From assembly GCF_023101765.2 (NCBI RefSeq), contig NC_064240.1, forward strand, positions 2,356,001 through 2,420,000: DNA of 64,000 nt, written 5' to 3'. Origin of the DNA: Spodoptera frugiperda. Taxonomy: Eukaryota; Arthropoda; Insecta; Lepidoptera; Noctuidae. Below, one piece after another: positions 42,706-56,600 of this stretch. Positions within the stretch are counted from its first letter, which is position 1. Every line of letters starts with the position of its first letter. The notes below the pieces were generated by a model, which was not told the DNA's origin, made no database searches, and was given only the letters and a program-made list of their open reading frames with translations. The position numbers were made by a program, and so were the translations under genes.

Positions 42706-44416
42706 AGGTATTGTACATTTTTAATGAATAAAACACTGAATATTGTTTATGTACTTTATTAATATTTTTTACAGTTGTCACAAACTACAGCACTGCGACT
42801 CTACTAGTCAAGGTATTTCGTTGGATCAAAATGCTCCTGAACCGTAATATATCAACATAAATAAAACTAACATTACAATTAAATTATGATTTATATTAAT
42901 TAAAATTTTCTTTATAAATCGTCACATTAAAAGAATATTACATTTTAAAAATCTAAAATCATATACAAATAATCTCTCTTATTGAAACTAACAGACGAAA
43001 AAAAATCGAAATTGATTTTTAATGGAAAATATGATGTCTGTATCACAATGTTATGGACACTTAGTTCCCCAGTAGATTCACTAAATATACATAAAGTTAC
43101 ATTTTTAAGCATTTTTTTTTTGTTTCAAGAAAGCAAAAGGTTACGTTATAAAAGCTATTCCTCATAATATCAAAAGCCTCAGTACGTCGCTAGGCGTTAG
43201 CTAGAATGCTATCGAATACCAAAATTACAAAACTCCATCGAAGGCGTATATCGAAAGTCTAAGACACTGCGAACAAACCTAGTGCTTTATTGAAATATTT
43301 AAAATTACGCTCCATTGACGCAGAACATGGCTTCTCTATATCACTTCCAATTGTTTGTCTAACATTATTACAATCAAAATGTTGGCAAGTCACAATTAAT
43401 CAGTCATTTTTGTTATTCAACTTTGAGCTGATACTCATACACAATAAAGTTTAATTTCATTAGTCAAAAAATATATTAAAATTGTCAAAAATATAATAAA
43501 TATATGAAGGAACTTAAAACTGCCACAGGTTCCGTGCGGCTTTAGTGCTTTATCGAGATAGGTCAGCAGCATTAGCTGATATCTGCTGATGCTGCTGACG
43601 TAGTACTAGCTCTATCTACTGCACAACTACCTCAACAATAATTATATAATGTTGTATTACTTATTAAAATTTTATATAACTTTGTTAAACACTAAAAAAG
43701 CGTCAATAAGAGAAGCATGTTTCGCATTAATGGAATGTGCACATCTATAAAATATATTACAATTTAATATCATAATAAAATTAATACGAATTCATTAGCA
43801 CACTATAGTAAGAATTAATAATAAAACGTCCATCGTTCACACTTCAGCACAAGAATTGTGATTTTATCATAAATATGTAGTCGCTACTAGAGATGGGCCG
43901 GCCATCGCGCTAGTGATGTTTGTGTATTCCATTTACCTTGTATATTATATATAGAAAGAATAAAACAATAAAATATCAATTCTTGTTAGCACACAACATT
44001 CGTCTTCAGATGTACCAAATTAATCTGGCCGTACATGTTAATTGTGATTGCGTATTTTGAGTGACAAGTAATTTAATATCAATATTACCTTACTTGTAAC
44101 TTTAAAGTTCTGAAAATCTAAGTTACAAGTAAATAAATAACAATGATTACTTGCAACATCTAAGCACCTCGACTTATTTTAAACTATGAATTTTATAGAC
44201 AGTTTCTAGTCGTGAAATTTTGTATCAATCTAAGCATAAGCTACACTGTAACTCCATGACTTCCCTTTCGTATACAAACCTACGCAAATACTGAATAATT
44301 TCAGTTTTCAAGCGTACACCGCCAAACATACACATGACATATATGCATGAATTTGTACAGCGGTAATCGTTTCAAGATTAAAATCATGCAGTATTGAAGA
44401 TTTATGTACGAAGGGG
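42706..44416. other. Spacer below the tmod 3' end
   Basis: AT-rich, with no exon seen. It contains a 38-bp palindrome (43562-43599). Part of it may be transcribed as an extended tmod 3' UTR. Confidence 0.4.
43562..43599. repeat. 38-bp near-perfect palindrome
   Basis: Arms of 19 bp (GTCAGCAGCATTAGCTGAT and its mirror) match at 17 of 19 positions with no spacer. The outer bases GATAG / CTATC extend the symmetry loosely. Confidence 0.8.
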
Positions 44417-44422
44417 TTTATT
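44417..44422 (-). terminator. Candidate tmod polyadenylation signal
   Basis: AATAAA on the minus strand, 116 bases beyond the tmod stop at 44538. It is the first canonical hexamer downstream, giving a short 3' UTR if used. Confidence 0.45.
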
Positions 44423-44537
44423 GTAACGTATGTATGTGGAGTAAGGTTCAAAATACTCAATCACAAAGTCCGTGTGGTGGGGCGTGCGATGCGCGGGAGT
44501 GCGACACGAGCCAGGTAGCGCGGCGGACGGCGGCGCG

Positions 44538-44605
44538 TCACGGGATCCAGCCCACCACGTAGCTGCGGCTGCGGGTGAACTGGGTCAGTCGTCTGATGCG
44601 ACCGC
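44538..44605 (-). CDS. tmod: tmod 3' exon giving the short C-terminus
   Basis: Acceptor ATTGCAG. Joined to exon 50298-50151 it gives S-GRIRRLTQFTRSRSYVVGWI-P and TGA at 44540-44538. The basic, aromatic end fits a tropomodulin tail. If entered from the 48550 exon the same DNA is read one frame over (SHQTTDPVHPQPQLR...) to a stop at 44461. Which use is real needs transcripts. Confidence 0.65.
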
Positions 44606-47600
44606 CTGCAATACATATACACCTTCTTAGAAAAAAATACATACATATGTTGAACTCTTATGTTGATTTTTGACCATCTACAATGATGTTTTTTTTTAAT
44701 TGGTAATGCGTCAGCGTATGGTCACTGTATCTCCTGATGGTAAAGCGATGATTTAGAAACGTTTGCAAAAATATAAATATGTTATTATCCTGATATGTTC
44801 TTAATCTTTGTTAAATCCAGTTTATAGCTGGTTATTTTTCTAAGTTTGCTGGTAATAATTAAAACCTATTTACATAAAACATAACCGTGATTTTTATATT
44901 AAACTATTATTTATAAATTATTATTTATTCATTATTTGTTTTAAACTATTATTACAAGATATTCTTTGGATTTCAGCGTAGTAAAACTATTATCATTTGA
45001 ATTATAATGGCGATTTTAAAATCCTTTAATTTTATTGTGAGTTAATAATTGTGCAAAAAGCCACGACAAGTGAGTTTTACGCCATGATATATTACAATTA
45101 ATAAATAAATATACAAAATAGATAAAAATATCTTATATTATTTTTAAATGAAGATAAAAATAATATATTATATTATATTTAAGTAAATGAATAAATAATG
45201 TGTAAATTATACAAAAGAATATATATTACATAATTATGTGTTTATAGAAAAGTATGTGTAGATTATATTAATACGATAGAATTAAAAATAAATTATTCAT
45301 AAAACATTAATTATAAATTAGATTTAGAATTTCAATTTAAACTTAGGAAACTTTATAAATTAGTAGATAAAGATTAAGGGCTGGGTGTGATATGCATGGG
45401 ATAATGCAATCATGCATGGGGTAACATTGAAGACTGTGCTTGCAAAATGCACACAACAGTATTTTTTTACATTTCAAAGACATTTAACAAACCTTCCATC
45501 ATGTGGTCCATAGATTTGTCTAGAAATATTTGTAATATTCACAGTAAATTTATAAAAAAAAAATAACAATTTCATTGCCAAAATGGTATCCAGGTATTCA
45601 AGGTTGTTTATGCATACCCATGTTCGCCTGCTACAAAAAATATATTTAGTCAATTACGACTTCAATATTATTTAAAAATAGAACATATTTGGCAGTGCAG
45701 ATAATTACTGTTTTTTCAAAAAACTATTCTTAGTCAGTCAGCTCAGTTTTATAGTATCAGTTATTATTAAAAATCTAATCTCACTGAGACTTACTGACCA
45801 ATCAGGCACTATAATGCTATTTTTGCACCATAATTGGCCAGTATTATAAGATTCTAAAAGCAAAAAGTTCTTATTAACTTATAGTATATCTCACATTAAA
45901 AGCTGGGAAAGCAGAGGTATATTACAAAGCATTTCTAATTTCAAAAATTAAAACTTTTCAAAGAAGTAAGAAATCATAAATACTTGATAGTTATGAAAAA
46001 GAAAATGCCAATAATTAGAAATGAAATGAAAGAAGTAATTTAGATATTTGTAATGAAGATATTTATAGGAAATGCCTAGATTATATTATGTTGAGTAAGA
46101 TTTAACTTACCGCGTGCGACAGTTCAAGGCTCTAAGCGCTGTTCTGGCTCCGTCGCTGCTGGCGTACTGTAACGCATACATACCGACACGTGTCACTCAA
46201 TTATATATACATACATTTATATCACCGATGCTCGCTATTTTAGTCATAATGTTCATCGAATTAAGGGGCATTTTCGTTTACATTTTATAAGACGAAAAAT
46301 AATTTTCATTTATAGTACTATTTTCATGAATACTCATTTCACAGAAAGTGAATGACCAACATTAGATCTCGAAGAAGCTTGTAATCAGTTATATTCTCAA
46401 TAACAAATCTAAATGTTCCATTTGTATCAAATCAAGGAGTCTTGAACTCAAAGCAGTAATCCAAGGTATTTTTAGCCCACTCGAGCGGCCATTTTCATAT
46501 AGCGAACATCGGCAATCGTGAGGTACATTTAGAAATAAATCATAACAAAGGATAGACATATATTAACAATCAATCGTTTCAATCAACTTCATAACACAAA
46601 TACACAGTAGAAAATTCATATCCATGCTCATCATAGTCTTGTTCATGAATTTTAGTATCAGAACATTCCGCAAACAGTCAGTTAGTAGTCACAACCATGC
46701 GTGTCATTGAGTTGAGGAAAATATTTCTTTTATGGTTCTAGTTAATAGGTGTAACAAACGTTTATGACTATCCTGTCGCAGCTGGGACCCCATAGCTCGA
46801 CGCAGGCTCACTAAGCGATAAAATCCTTATTAGCTAAGCCTTTGCGCTGTAAAAACCGTTATTTCCCGAAAAACAGCACGGCACTATCGTATCGGCCAGT
46901 TACATTCGCGCCAAAACAGATGACATTTTACCAATTTTATGCGGCCATTTCTATATATTATCGGTCTGTTCTACGTTCCCCTCACTGCTAGAAATTAAAT
47001 TGTTAACTGTTAAAGTTTGTCATAGAAAACACATTAAATATATTAGTTTTGTTTTATCGTCGAGATTTTAAAGGAAATTGTTTAAAAGAAAATAAAGTAG
47101 ACAGTATTATTTATCAGTTATAAAGAGTTTTCAGAATGTTAAGTCTATAAATACGGCATTTATGACATTATTGGGCGTCATCAATGTCATACTCGACTAG
47201 GTATCGTAGTGCAGTTTTATAAAACTTGTATCAATTATTCAGATTGACAAAAATATTATCTGAATTTATAAACCTCTCTTGGATTCCTTGATATTTATAG
47301 AAATTGTATTCATTGTATTTTATCATACTTTACTGTACATTTCACTACTTTATTATTACTTTGAAATAGTGAAACTCATAAATGACAAGAGAGCGTTCGT
47401 CCCATAAAACTGCACGTGGTGTGTGTGTGTAAGTGTTCACTCAACAGCCTTGTAAATAGAAGCTGTAACAAAAGCGTAGTGTTGTTAATGCCGTGCCAAC
47501 AATGTACCGTGGGCCTGACCTCCTGCCTATTGGCTACGCGCGCCCTTTGCCAGTTGGTTAAAGAATCTGAACTGAAGTCGCAGCGTTAGGTCTTTCCGTA

Positions 47601-50600
47601 CTGGAATGGAACAACATATTTCTCATCTACTGTCTCATACATGTGTCTTCTGTCTGTCGCACATGTGAATTTGAACAATTTTACAATCTATGAATTCTGG
47701 AAATGATACGTGATGGACTTCACAATGTCAGACATCAATTATTGTTACATATAGAACATAAACATTCATGTGTATGTCTGATGAACACAGACATGCAACT
47801 TTTATGGTTAGAAGTCAGGCTATTCTGAGTGTACACAGAGATGCGAGGCTGTTCTATAAACGCAGTCGTTCGTAGACTTCTGAGCCAAGCATATCTATGC
47901 ACGTCAGATATTGTAGTACCTTTCTTCTGTATGACAGTTGTATTTGCTAAGAAATGTATATTGTTCGAATTCACATAAACACTGTTTGGTGTAAAATCTA
48001 CAAAAATATAGTGGGGGGTAAGGGGGGGCACGCGTGTGTTGTGAGTTGCATTGAGTCGCGGCTACTCACGAGTGCGGGTTGGGGTTAACGTCAGGCGGGG
48101 TCGCCTTCACGAAGCGCTCCTCCTCGCCCGGACTGAGACTGAGCGCGTCTGAGCTCTCTTCCACCTTGCCTTCAGGGGCCACTGGTACTGGCTCGCCTGC
48201 CAGGCGGTCTTCACTAGGCACCGGTTGCACATTATCGGTAGGTGCTACAGTTTCAGTCGTAACCGGTTCAACTGGTTGTGTATTCGTGACAGGCGTTTCT
48301 GGTTCCAATTTTCCATCGCCTATAGTGATGGAGGTGGGTCTGTCGTCGGGCTGCGCCTTAGTCTTCACAGTGAGGGAGGTCTCGACAGTCTCGGAGATGA
48401 CGGGCTTGGGTTCCTCGGTGGTGGGAGTGAGTGCCTCGGCGCTGGGCGGCGTCATGTTGAAGAAGCTGGAGTCGATGCCGACGGCGGGCGGCGGGCCGCG
48501 CGGCCGCCGGGCGCTCAGGGACGCGCTCGCTTTCTTTAGCACTCGACAATCTGAGCGCCAGAATCGATCCCAATTATCGATGTTGCTTGTGTCCAACGGG
48601 TAATCGAATTATGACGGACATGTTAGTTCATTCACGTACGATACTGATCTTCATGACGGTGCATCACGTTTTAGTTAATTTGCTACTTGTATGCCAGTTA
48701 ACACAAGATGATTGTCTTAGAAATAATCGACTGATTGCAATTATCATGAAATACATTGTCGTGATATCATTGTTTGAAACACTACGAATAGTCTTCTGGC
48801 CGCTGTATCCCAGACTCGCATTAGACACAAGCATATATTGTATATACAGGAAGTTCTTCATACGTGGTGTCCATGTATCAGCGGTTAATAAAGCTGAGGA
48901 TGGGCAGTTGTGGCATAATGCGCCATACGAGCATATGTAGGGAATGTGTTACTGTCGATGTTGACCGCTACGTGTTCGCACTCAATCTCATTTACTATTT
49001 ACATTACATTTAAATACTTGTGTGAAAACTTAAACGAAATACAACTAACAGTTATTTACGTACCCAGTTATAGTCATCATAAAACAAATAAATTACTTTG
49101 TTATTAAATAAAAATTTAACTATGCGCAAAAACCACGTAGTATATCAACAACAGACGTATATGTAGTATCGATGGAGGTTGTAACGAAATGTGAATGTTT
49201 ACGCCAGTATCAGACATTGTGTGCCGGTGTACAATTGTACACAGTCCAGGCAAATCGTTACTATTTGCACAAGATCATTATTATACTTACTGTCAGTTTT
49301 ATCATATGAGGAGATTGGACGGTTTGTTGAAAAGAAAACTTGACCAATCCCTAATATTTGTACGGTTAGACAATAATAATCTTATACATAAGTACAATGT
49401 CTGAACTATGCAAAAGTACATTTCAGAATGACAGTATGAGAGTATCGGTATGAATCGTATTACTTGCCGCTTCTTGCACGCTACAGTGAGCTTTAACGTG
49501 CAGACATAGAAGTGAGAGTTGTATTTTAAGTTATATGTCATTCGTGATCATAGCCAGTGACATGTTTGAACATATAGATGAGTATATTTATCATAGAGTA
49601 CAATTATAAAGTAAAGAACCTGTAATAAAACTGTTTAATATTCATCGATTGAAATAGAGATGAGCATATTTTGTTGTAAAAATAATTTTTTAGATAAATA
49701 GAGGTGCAGAGACGATTGGCATAAGTCAATTCAACAGTAGATATTGTCAAAATGAGTCTTTGATATAGTTTGTCGGTAAAGTAAATCGTCTTTGCATTAA
49801 TTATGGATCACTTACTATACAGACACTCGATTAATTCATCGTTTTACTTGCACATATACGCACAACGCTCAATTTGTACCGTATTACCTCATTATCTGTG
49901 TGAATGATAGAAATTATAAAATTAATTTAGTCCTAATATTTAGTAGCACTTGCGCAAAACACATTTGCGCGATTGCTACTGCGCAAAACGTTTGCGCAAC
50001 TAATTATTTCTTTTTGCGCATTTAGTACGAAACCCGATTAATTTTAACCGAGTTACCGTTGAGCATATAGCGCGTATATGAGTGTAAGTGGCGACGATAT
50101 AACCAAGTGTGAGTACAGTAAGCGATCATAACACAGTGTATAGAACTCACTTCTGTCGATGTTCCTCTGCAGATGGCTGGCGATCCTGTGTCGTGCGTCG
50201 CTGTACTCGAGGTGCAGGCCCAGTCGCAGCAGCGTGGGGTTCTGCTCCACCAGAGACGTTATCTCCATCTCTATCTTGTTACCCAACACTTGCGACCGCT
50301 GGAACGTTACACATGTTTATTTAGATGATTGTTAACCACGTTGATGTAGTTGGGACGAATAAACTGATAGAGAACTTTTTATTTCTGTCAAGTTTAATAA
50401 TACTATTGAATTTTATTTAAAGAGCGCTATAATGCGCATTGATATAGTGTGAACGTTTTTTATACAAGAAAAATGTTAGTTTCTCACATAATTTATTTTT
50501 AATTGCGCAAACATATTTTCACCTAAACTATAGTAATAACTAACACTGCTTGCGCTAATTTGTGCTCACTTGCGCAAAATTATCTTAACATGCGCTAAAT

Positions 50601-53600
50601 GTAAAAAGCACGGTAGATTTATTTACCACACGTATGACCTTTTAAAAACGTCATTGCGTCACCAGTCATTGACGTTAGCGAAGGATTTTCAATGGTTCCA
50701 TTGACACAAATTTAATATATTATTATGCTATTGCCACAAATGTGTAACCTACCTGGTTGGAGGCGCGGAACTCCTCGACGGCGTGTGTATCGAGCAGGGC
50801 CCGCACGAGTTCGAGCAGCGCGGGCGGCGAGATGAAGTTGGTCTCGACGTTGACGACGCGCAGCGCGGAGTTGACGCGCAGCGCGTCGGCCAGCAGCGCG
50901 GCGCCGCGGTCGTTCAGCCCCACGTTCACCAGCGACAACACCTCCAGCGACGTGTTGCTCTTCAAACCCTCGAACAACTTCTCGAACTTCTCCTCGCTTA
51001 TGTTCTGTACGCAAACATAATATTTATTCAGATTATCTATAGCTTTCAAATACACTATCATTAACTCCAAAAAAGTACCTAATGAAAAGCTGAACAAAGG
51101 CAAGATTTTAAAACTACAATTAGAATCATCTCCTAATAAATCAGTGATAATAATAATATGTAGATGTCAGTAGAAATGTTTTAATTCAACTATGCTAACC
51201 ATCTTAGATAATAATTAGCATTTAACATACAACTAAGATATGTTCTCACCTTAATATTATTCCAATTGAGATCAGTGAGCTTCTGGTCATTCTGTTGCAC
51301 CCGCTTGATGGTCTCGTCGGGGTCCGTGTCGTTGGGAGGGTCCATGGGGTACACCTGCAATTACCATACGTAGAACATTAATACTCAAGTTGCTCATACA
51401 AATGATTTAGTAAATATCCCAAATATAATATCTTAATTTCAAGTGTAAGAAACTTGTAATTTGTTTGATGTTTCAATTACGGCTGTGCTTAGAATTGCAC
51501 GCCTAGTCATATATTAATATTTATTTGCTAAAATGCACACTAAGTCGAAATTCATCAATCTTATGATGTGTATGTTACCTTGGGTTTGGTGGCTTTAGTG
51601 ATGCCGTCCCAGCCGAGACCAACAGGTTGTCCCTTGTTCAGCAGAGACGCGTGGTACTGATCCTGGTTCATCATCGAGTGGAAGCCGAGGATAGCTGGAA
51701 TGTTATGTTACTTGGTTAACATACTGTTTATATACTTTATAGAATATCATTTATGATGTGAATTCTTTATTACATTCAATAATCAGCATTATACATTAAA
51801 CACAGTCTGGTAAAATAAAGGTACAGATTATTTTGAGAAAGCTTACTCTACAAACTAAAATAGAAAATGGAAGTCCAGAATGATTAGTTAGCATCATTAT
51901 GTAACTAGAATACACTCATTTCTGAATGTAAATAAAAAAGCGAGAATGCATTTCATGTATTTTCGAAAACCATTAATTTTTCTTTTACACATGACCACAA
52001 CAATACGTATTTCTGTCAGTGACAACATACATCAACGTCATATTTCGACATCGAAATTTTAAAATAAACTAATGACTAGCAAAACGCATATTACAAAGAA
52101 ACGCAATACATAATTCTTTCATCAAATTCCAGACACGAGTCAATTCTCAAGAATGAATTATATAATTTTCATACAAAGCTAAAAATGTTTTATAGACAAA
52201 GACTACATAATGTTCAAGACTTCGGATATTGTTCGCGTTGCAATGAACTCGAGACAAAGCTGGACGGTCGCCAGGGTAATATGACGGTGCCTTTTGTCAT
52301 TACAAGAGAAAATTTCCTGATTTCAAGTCATCGTAAATAATAAAATGTGTCGTAAGCCCTCGTTTGTTCTGATGGTAACCGTGTCAGTCGCTGGCTAGGT
52401 ATACAACTGGATTACGATATGTGGTACTGGGTTATCTGAGCAAACAACTACGCTCCTGCCAAAATTCTTTGCACTAAGCTCTGTATGTTTTCTAACAATA
52501 TTAGAACGGATCTCCATTGACGCGTATCTAGTATTCAAAATAGTATTGCAACATTGAGTATTCATGAGTTATGCAGTCCAGTACACGTCAATCATTACAG
52601 TGTGACTGCAAAAATCAATCTTACTGCTTACAGAATAAAGACGAAAAGACGACAGACTATCATCGACTGGCAAAATCCTTATAATTATTTAAATTACTGA
52701 GATTGTTGCATAAAACAAACAAACACTGCATAATTTATCATCATACTTGCGCTAAGATTAGCGCAACATGTTTGCGCATCACAAATATTTTGCGCAAGTC
52801 ACTATTTATAAGAAGAGAGGATGTGAAGGACATACCAGCGAGGTCAATGATCTCCTCTTGCGAGGCATCAGTGAGGGCCTGCTCGTACTCGTCTCCGAGG
52901 TCGATGGAGATCTGTTCATCCGCGTCGCGCACCTTCTCGGGCGCTGGGGGCGGGATCCACTGGAAATGAGAACAAAAGTCATTATAGAACATGTTATATT
53001 GAAGTAGCTAGGTACTATTTGAATACAAGAAAGGTTGTGTTAATGTTAAAATGACTGTAGGATTCTAATAGTAGTCAAGTTTACTGTTTACAGCACAACA
53101 CAGAACTAGTTATTTTTTAAACAGCTGTCTCGTTTGTTCAAATATACACCAAGTTGTAAGCAGTGCATCCCTAAATCCTTAAACGGTTACCAAACAACAC
53201 TAAGCCTAACTAAATTCATTTGAGAGACTTCATAAGTAAGTAGAGTAATTAGTTTAACAACATAACTTTATAATAAAAATAATCGTAGTAATAATATAGA
53301 ATGTGTTCATATAAATAATTAGTCGAGTGATTATACACTTATCAGTTTGTAAACAAACCTTCAGTTATGAGGACTAAGCTACGTGTGGTTTGTAGGTGCC
53401 GCCTATCAACAGTAGCATGACTCATACAATAAATTAATATTTAATTTAATAACTATCTGTGCCAGTTAATGTTGTGTAGCAATAGTACAGGTGCATTATC
53501 AAGTGCCATGTAAATAGGAGCCAAGGATATTTATCAAATTGTAGGACAATACATGTATTATTATTAACCTCTTGTTTGCCGGTATATGAGACACAATAGA

Positions 53601-56600
53601 AAACATATTGTGTTTAGTGTAGATCTGCGTTCGCGTTAATTATAATTTGTATATAAAGAAACACAGATAGGTACATTAAAATATTCCATAGGAACTACCA
53701 CATTTAAGACTGACTGCCAGTAAAATTCACCAGTTATTTTTGCCCATTAGCGTTTAATGTGTTAACGAAAATTCTAGTTTTTAAAACAAACTACAATTAA
53801 AATACTGGCAGCTTACAATATTGGGTTTATTTTCGGGTGTTCCTAGTAATTAAGCTTCTTAATATCTGAAAGGCTCTACATTAACCTTTCGTCTTGGGTA
53901 TATGAGACAACAATAGAATACAGATTGTGTCTCGCACTGTTCAGTGTTTCAGCATAGGATGGTTTAAGTTATCCACTAATTTAGATTGTCAAATATGAGT
54001 TATAACTATAGAAAAAACACTATACCAACCTTCTTTCCTCGTACAACACCAGCAACATAAGGCTTGATCTCCGGCCGGTCTGGTGTCTCCAGTGCTTGTT
54101 TGTTAATGTGTTCTATCAGCTTCTTGCGGTTCAGGGGCCCCGTGGGGTCCTTCTCGCAGTCATAGTTGTTACGTTGTGATGGTGGCAGGAAGTTGTCCTG
54201 GAATGAGTAGGTTTGGAATATAGAAAACTGTGCAATGCAAATCTACAGCTAACATTTTAAGCGTCCAGTTAAATATCAATGTGTGTCACCGTGCCCCTAG
54301 CGCACTGTTGTAAATCGAGAAAAATATATCTACACTAAATAAGGAGGAGCAATCGTGTAAATAGAACGAAAAAATCGCAAATATACGACATGAGCGGTGT
54401 AGACACGGAAATGCAATATAGACGGAAAAAGGGTTGACGGAGGTCAATGATGATCTACATAGTGTTCGACGTGTTAAGCATGTTATACTTTTTATTTTGT
54501 AGACTTGTGAACATCATTCTCAGCATAAAAGCCTCTGTTCAGAGAAGGAACCTTTGTAAGAGTAAGAGGACCTTATATATGTACAGTTTACCCTAAAATC
54601 CAATCAGCCAGCAGGTTAGCAGAAGTGTCACTAATTAAATTGATAATTAATTTACTAATGATCTTATGCATAGAAGACCTCAATTGATTGTATAAAAAAC
54701 AGCTTTGTTATGCTATAGTTAAGGTACAAAGTATAAATTTAATGACATTGTCACACATAAAGAGAAACTAACACTGTGTTTAATTACTGACTCAGGTTGC
54801 AATCAATGGCAAGAGTGATATAACATCTATTATGGAGGCTATTGTAAGATTGTTTATTTTACTAACTCAGAATTATAACAATACACATGATTATATGTAT
54901 CTTCTACTAGCTGATGCATGCGACTTCCCTCGCATGGATTATGGGCTTTGTAACTACCTACGAAATAAATTTTTTTTTGTAAATTAAAATAAAAGTAGCC
55001 TTGGTTACTACTCCTTAGTAATTAGCTACCTGCCAGTAAAAGTTCCGTCAAAATCGATCCAGCCATTTCAGAGATTAGCCGAAACAAACGGATAGACAGA
55101 CAAATAGAACAAAAGTCTGACAAAAATAAAAAAAATGGTGTATATATATAGTAATTCAATATTACAAACAACATTTCAATTTTATTTAACTATTAGTGTA
55201 GATGTAGATTCTATTCTATTTGCTGCAAAGTGATCAACTATAAATAATATTAAATTGTAGTTAATTTGTATCATAAAATAACAATAAGATCCAGTTTTCC
55301 AAGGTTCTTTTAAATACACAGCTACTTATTATCTATTATTTTCATAAAAAAACAAGATAAGCTTCATTATTTTCCAATACAGGATAAAAAATAATCAGAA
55401 AATGATGACTGCACCCATATTATTTTGTATTAGATAAATGATTCATTGCCAATTCAATGGACAGGTAAATAGCTATTTAATGATATTTATTTATCAATTT
55501 TCTGATAGGAAAGCCGCCATATTAGGTTCATGATAAAATGTATAGGTTAATCAGTATTTAATAATGTGACTTTGGTACTGTATAAACCAATATTAATGTA
55601 CTTTCAGTCACCTTGTTCTTAATTATTGGATTATGTTATTGCGGATACAAGTGTCATGAACATTTTGGTGGTTAATCTTTAGTTAATAAGGACATGATAG
55701 TTTAGCATGAATTATGTTATTTAAAATTTTGATCTTGCTTATAAATAACACCAAAAGTAAAAGTGTTTGCTGAATATGATACCTGGTCTAAATTTCAGAC
55801 CTAATATACCTATTATAACAGATTTGTGACTTCATTTTCTAAAATAAAAGTAGCCTAAGTTACTCCTTAGTACATCAGCTACCTGCCAATAAAAGTCCTG
55901 TCAAAATCAGTCCAACCATTTCAGAGATTAGCCAGAACAAACAGACAGATAGATAGACAAAAATTGTAAAAAAATTGTTTCAGTATATTGTATGTATATT
56001 CATAGGCATGTAGTATAAAGCAGTTATATCAATATTACAAACTGACATGACAATTTTATTCATTACTCTAGATTTTAGATTTTTTTAATCCTCATGAATA
56101 GTGTGAACTCCAGTTTTTTTTCTGTTATAAGTAAATATAACAGGAAACTAGACTAATAATTAAAATTGGAGTGTCTTGTTGCACATTTTATGAACTGGCT
56201 ATTAACAGTCTACTAAGCTCAAGATTTATAGACTTACTTCACATGAAGACAACTAAATTAACAGCAATTAGACCAGTTCTAATTGCGACTGAAACTACCA
56301 GACAATAACTACAATACAATAAAAATAGTAAAGCATACAAATTAGTTACACATATAGCACAATATCTAGTTTGTTATAATTTAAAAACTTAATTTACATA
56401 TTCAAATGAATTTAATTTGAGACGAAAAGCAAGACCGATTGGTGTCTATGTAAAATAATAGCACTATTGTAATTTTTTGTATCATTAATTGCTAAGTAAA
56501 TGGTTTCTATGACCCTATGTGGGTTAATTCAACCATTATGTGGTACATTACTTGAAGGTTATGGCTACCATTAGTACTTTTTAATGTGTTGTTGTTGAAT

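Larger units (their letters stand above)
44606..50150 (-). other. tmod 3' introns
   Basis: Contains the two alternative exons above. The rest is AT-rich. About 44690-44750 has a decayed repeat (GCGTCAGCGTATGGTCAC, CTCCTGATGGTAAAGCG). A motif cluster lies at 49949-50021. The hydrophobic plus-strand open frame 48587-48940 shows no family. Confidence 0.55.

Noticed and set aside
48587..48940. 117-residue hydrophobic open frame on the plus strand
   Set aside because: Lies in a tmod intron opposite to its strand, shows no domain or coding composition, and starts inside the reverse complement of the tmod tail exon's upstream border.
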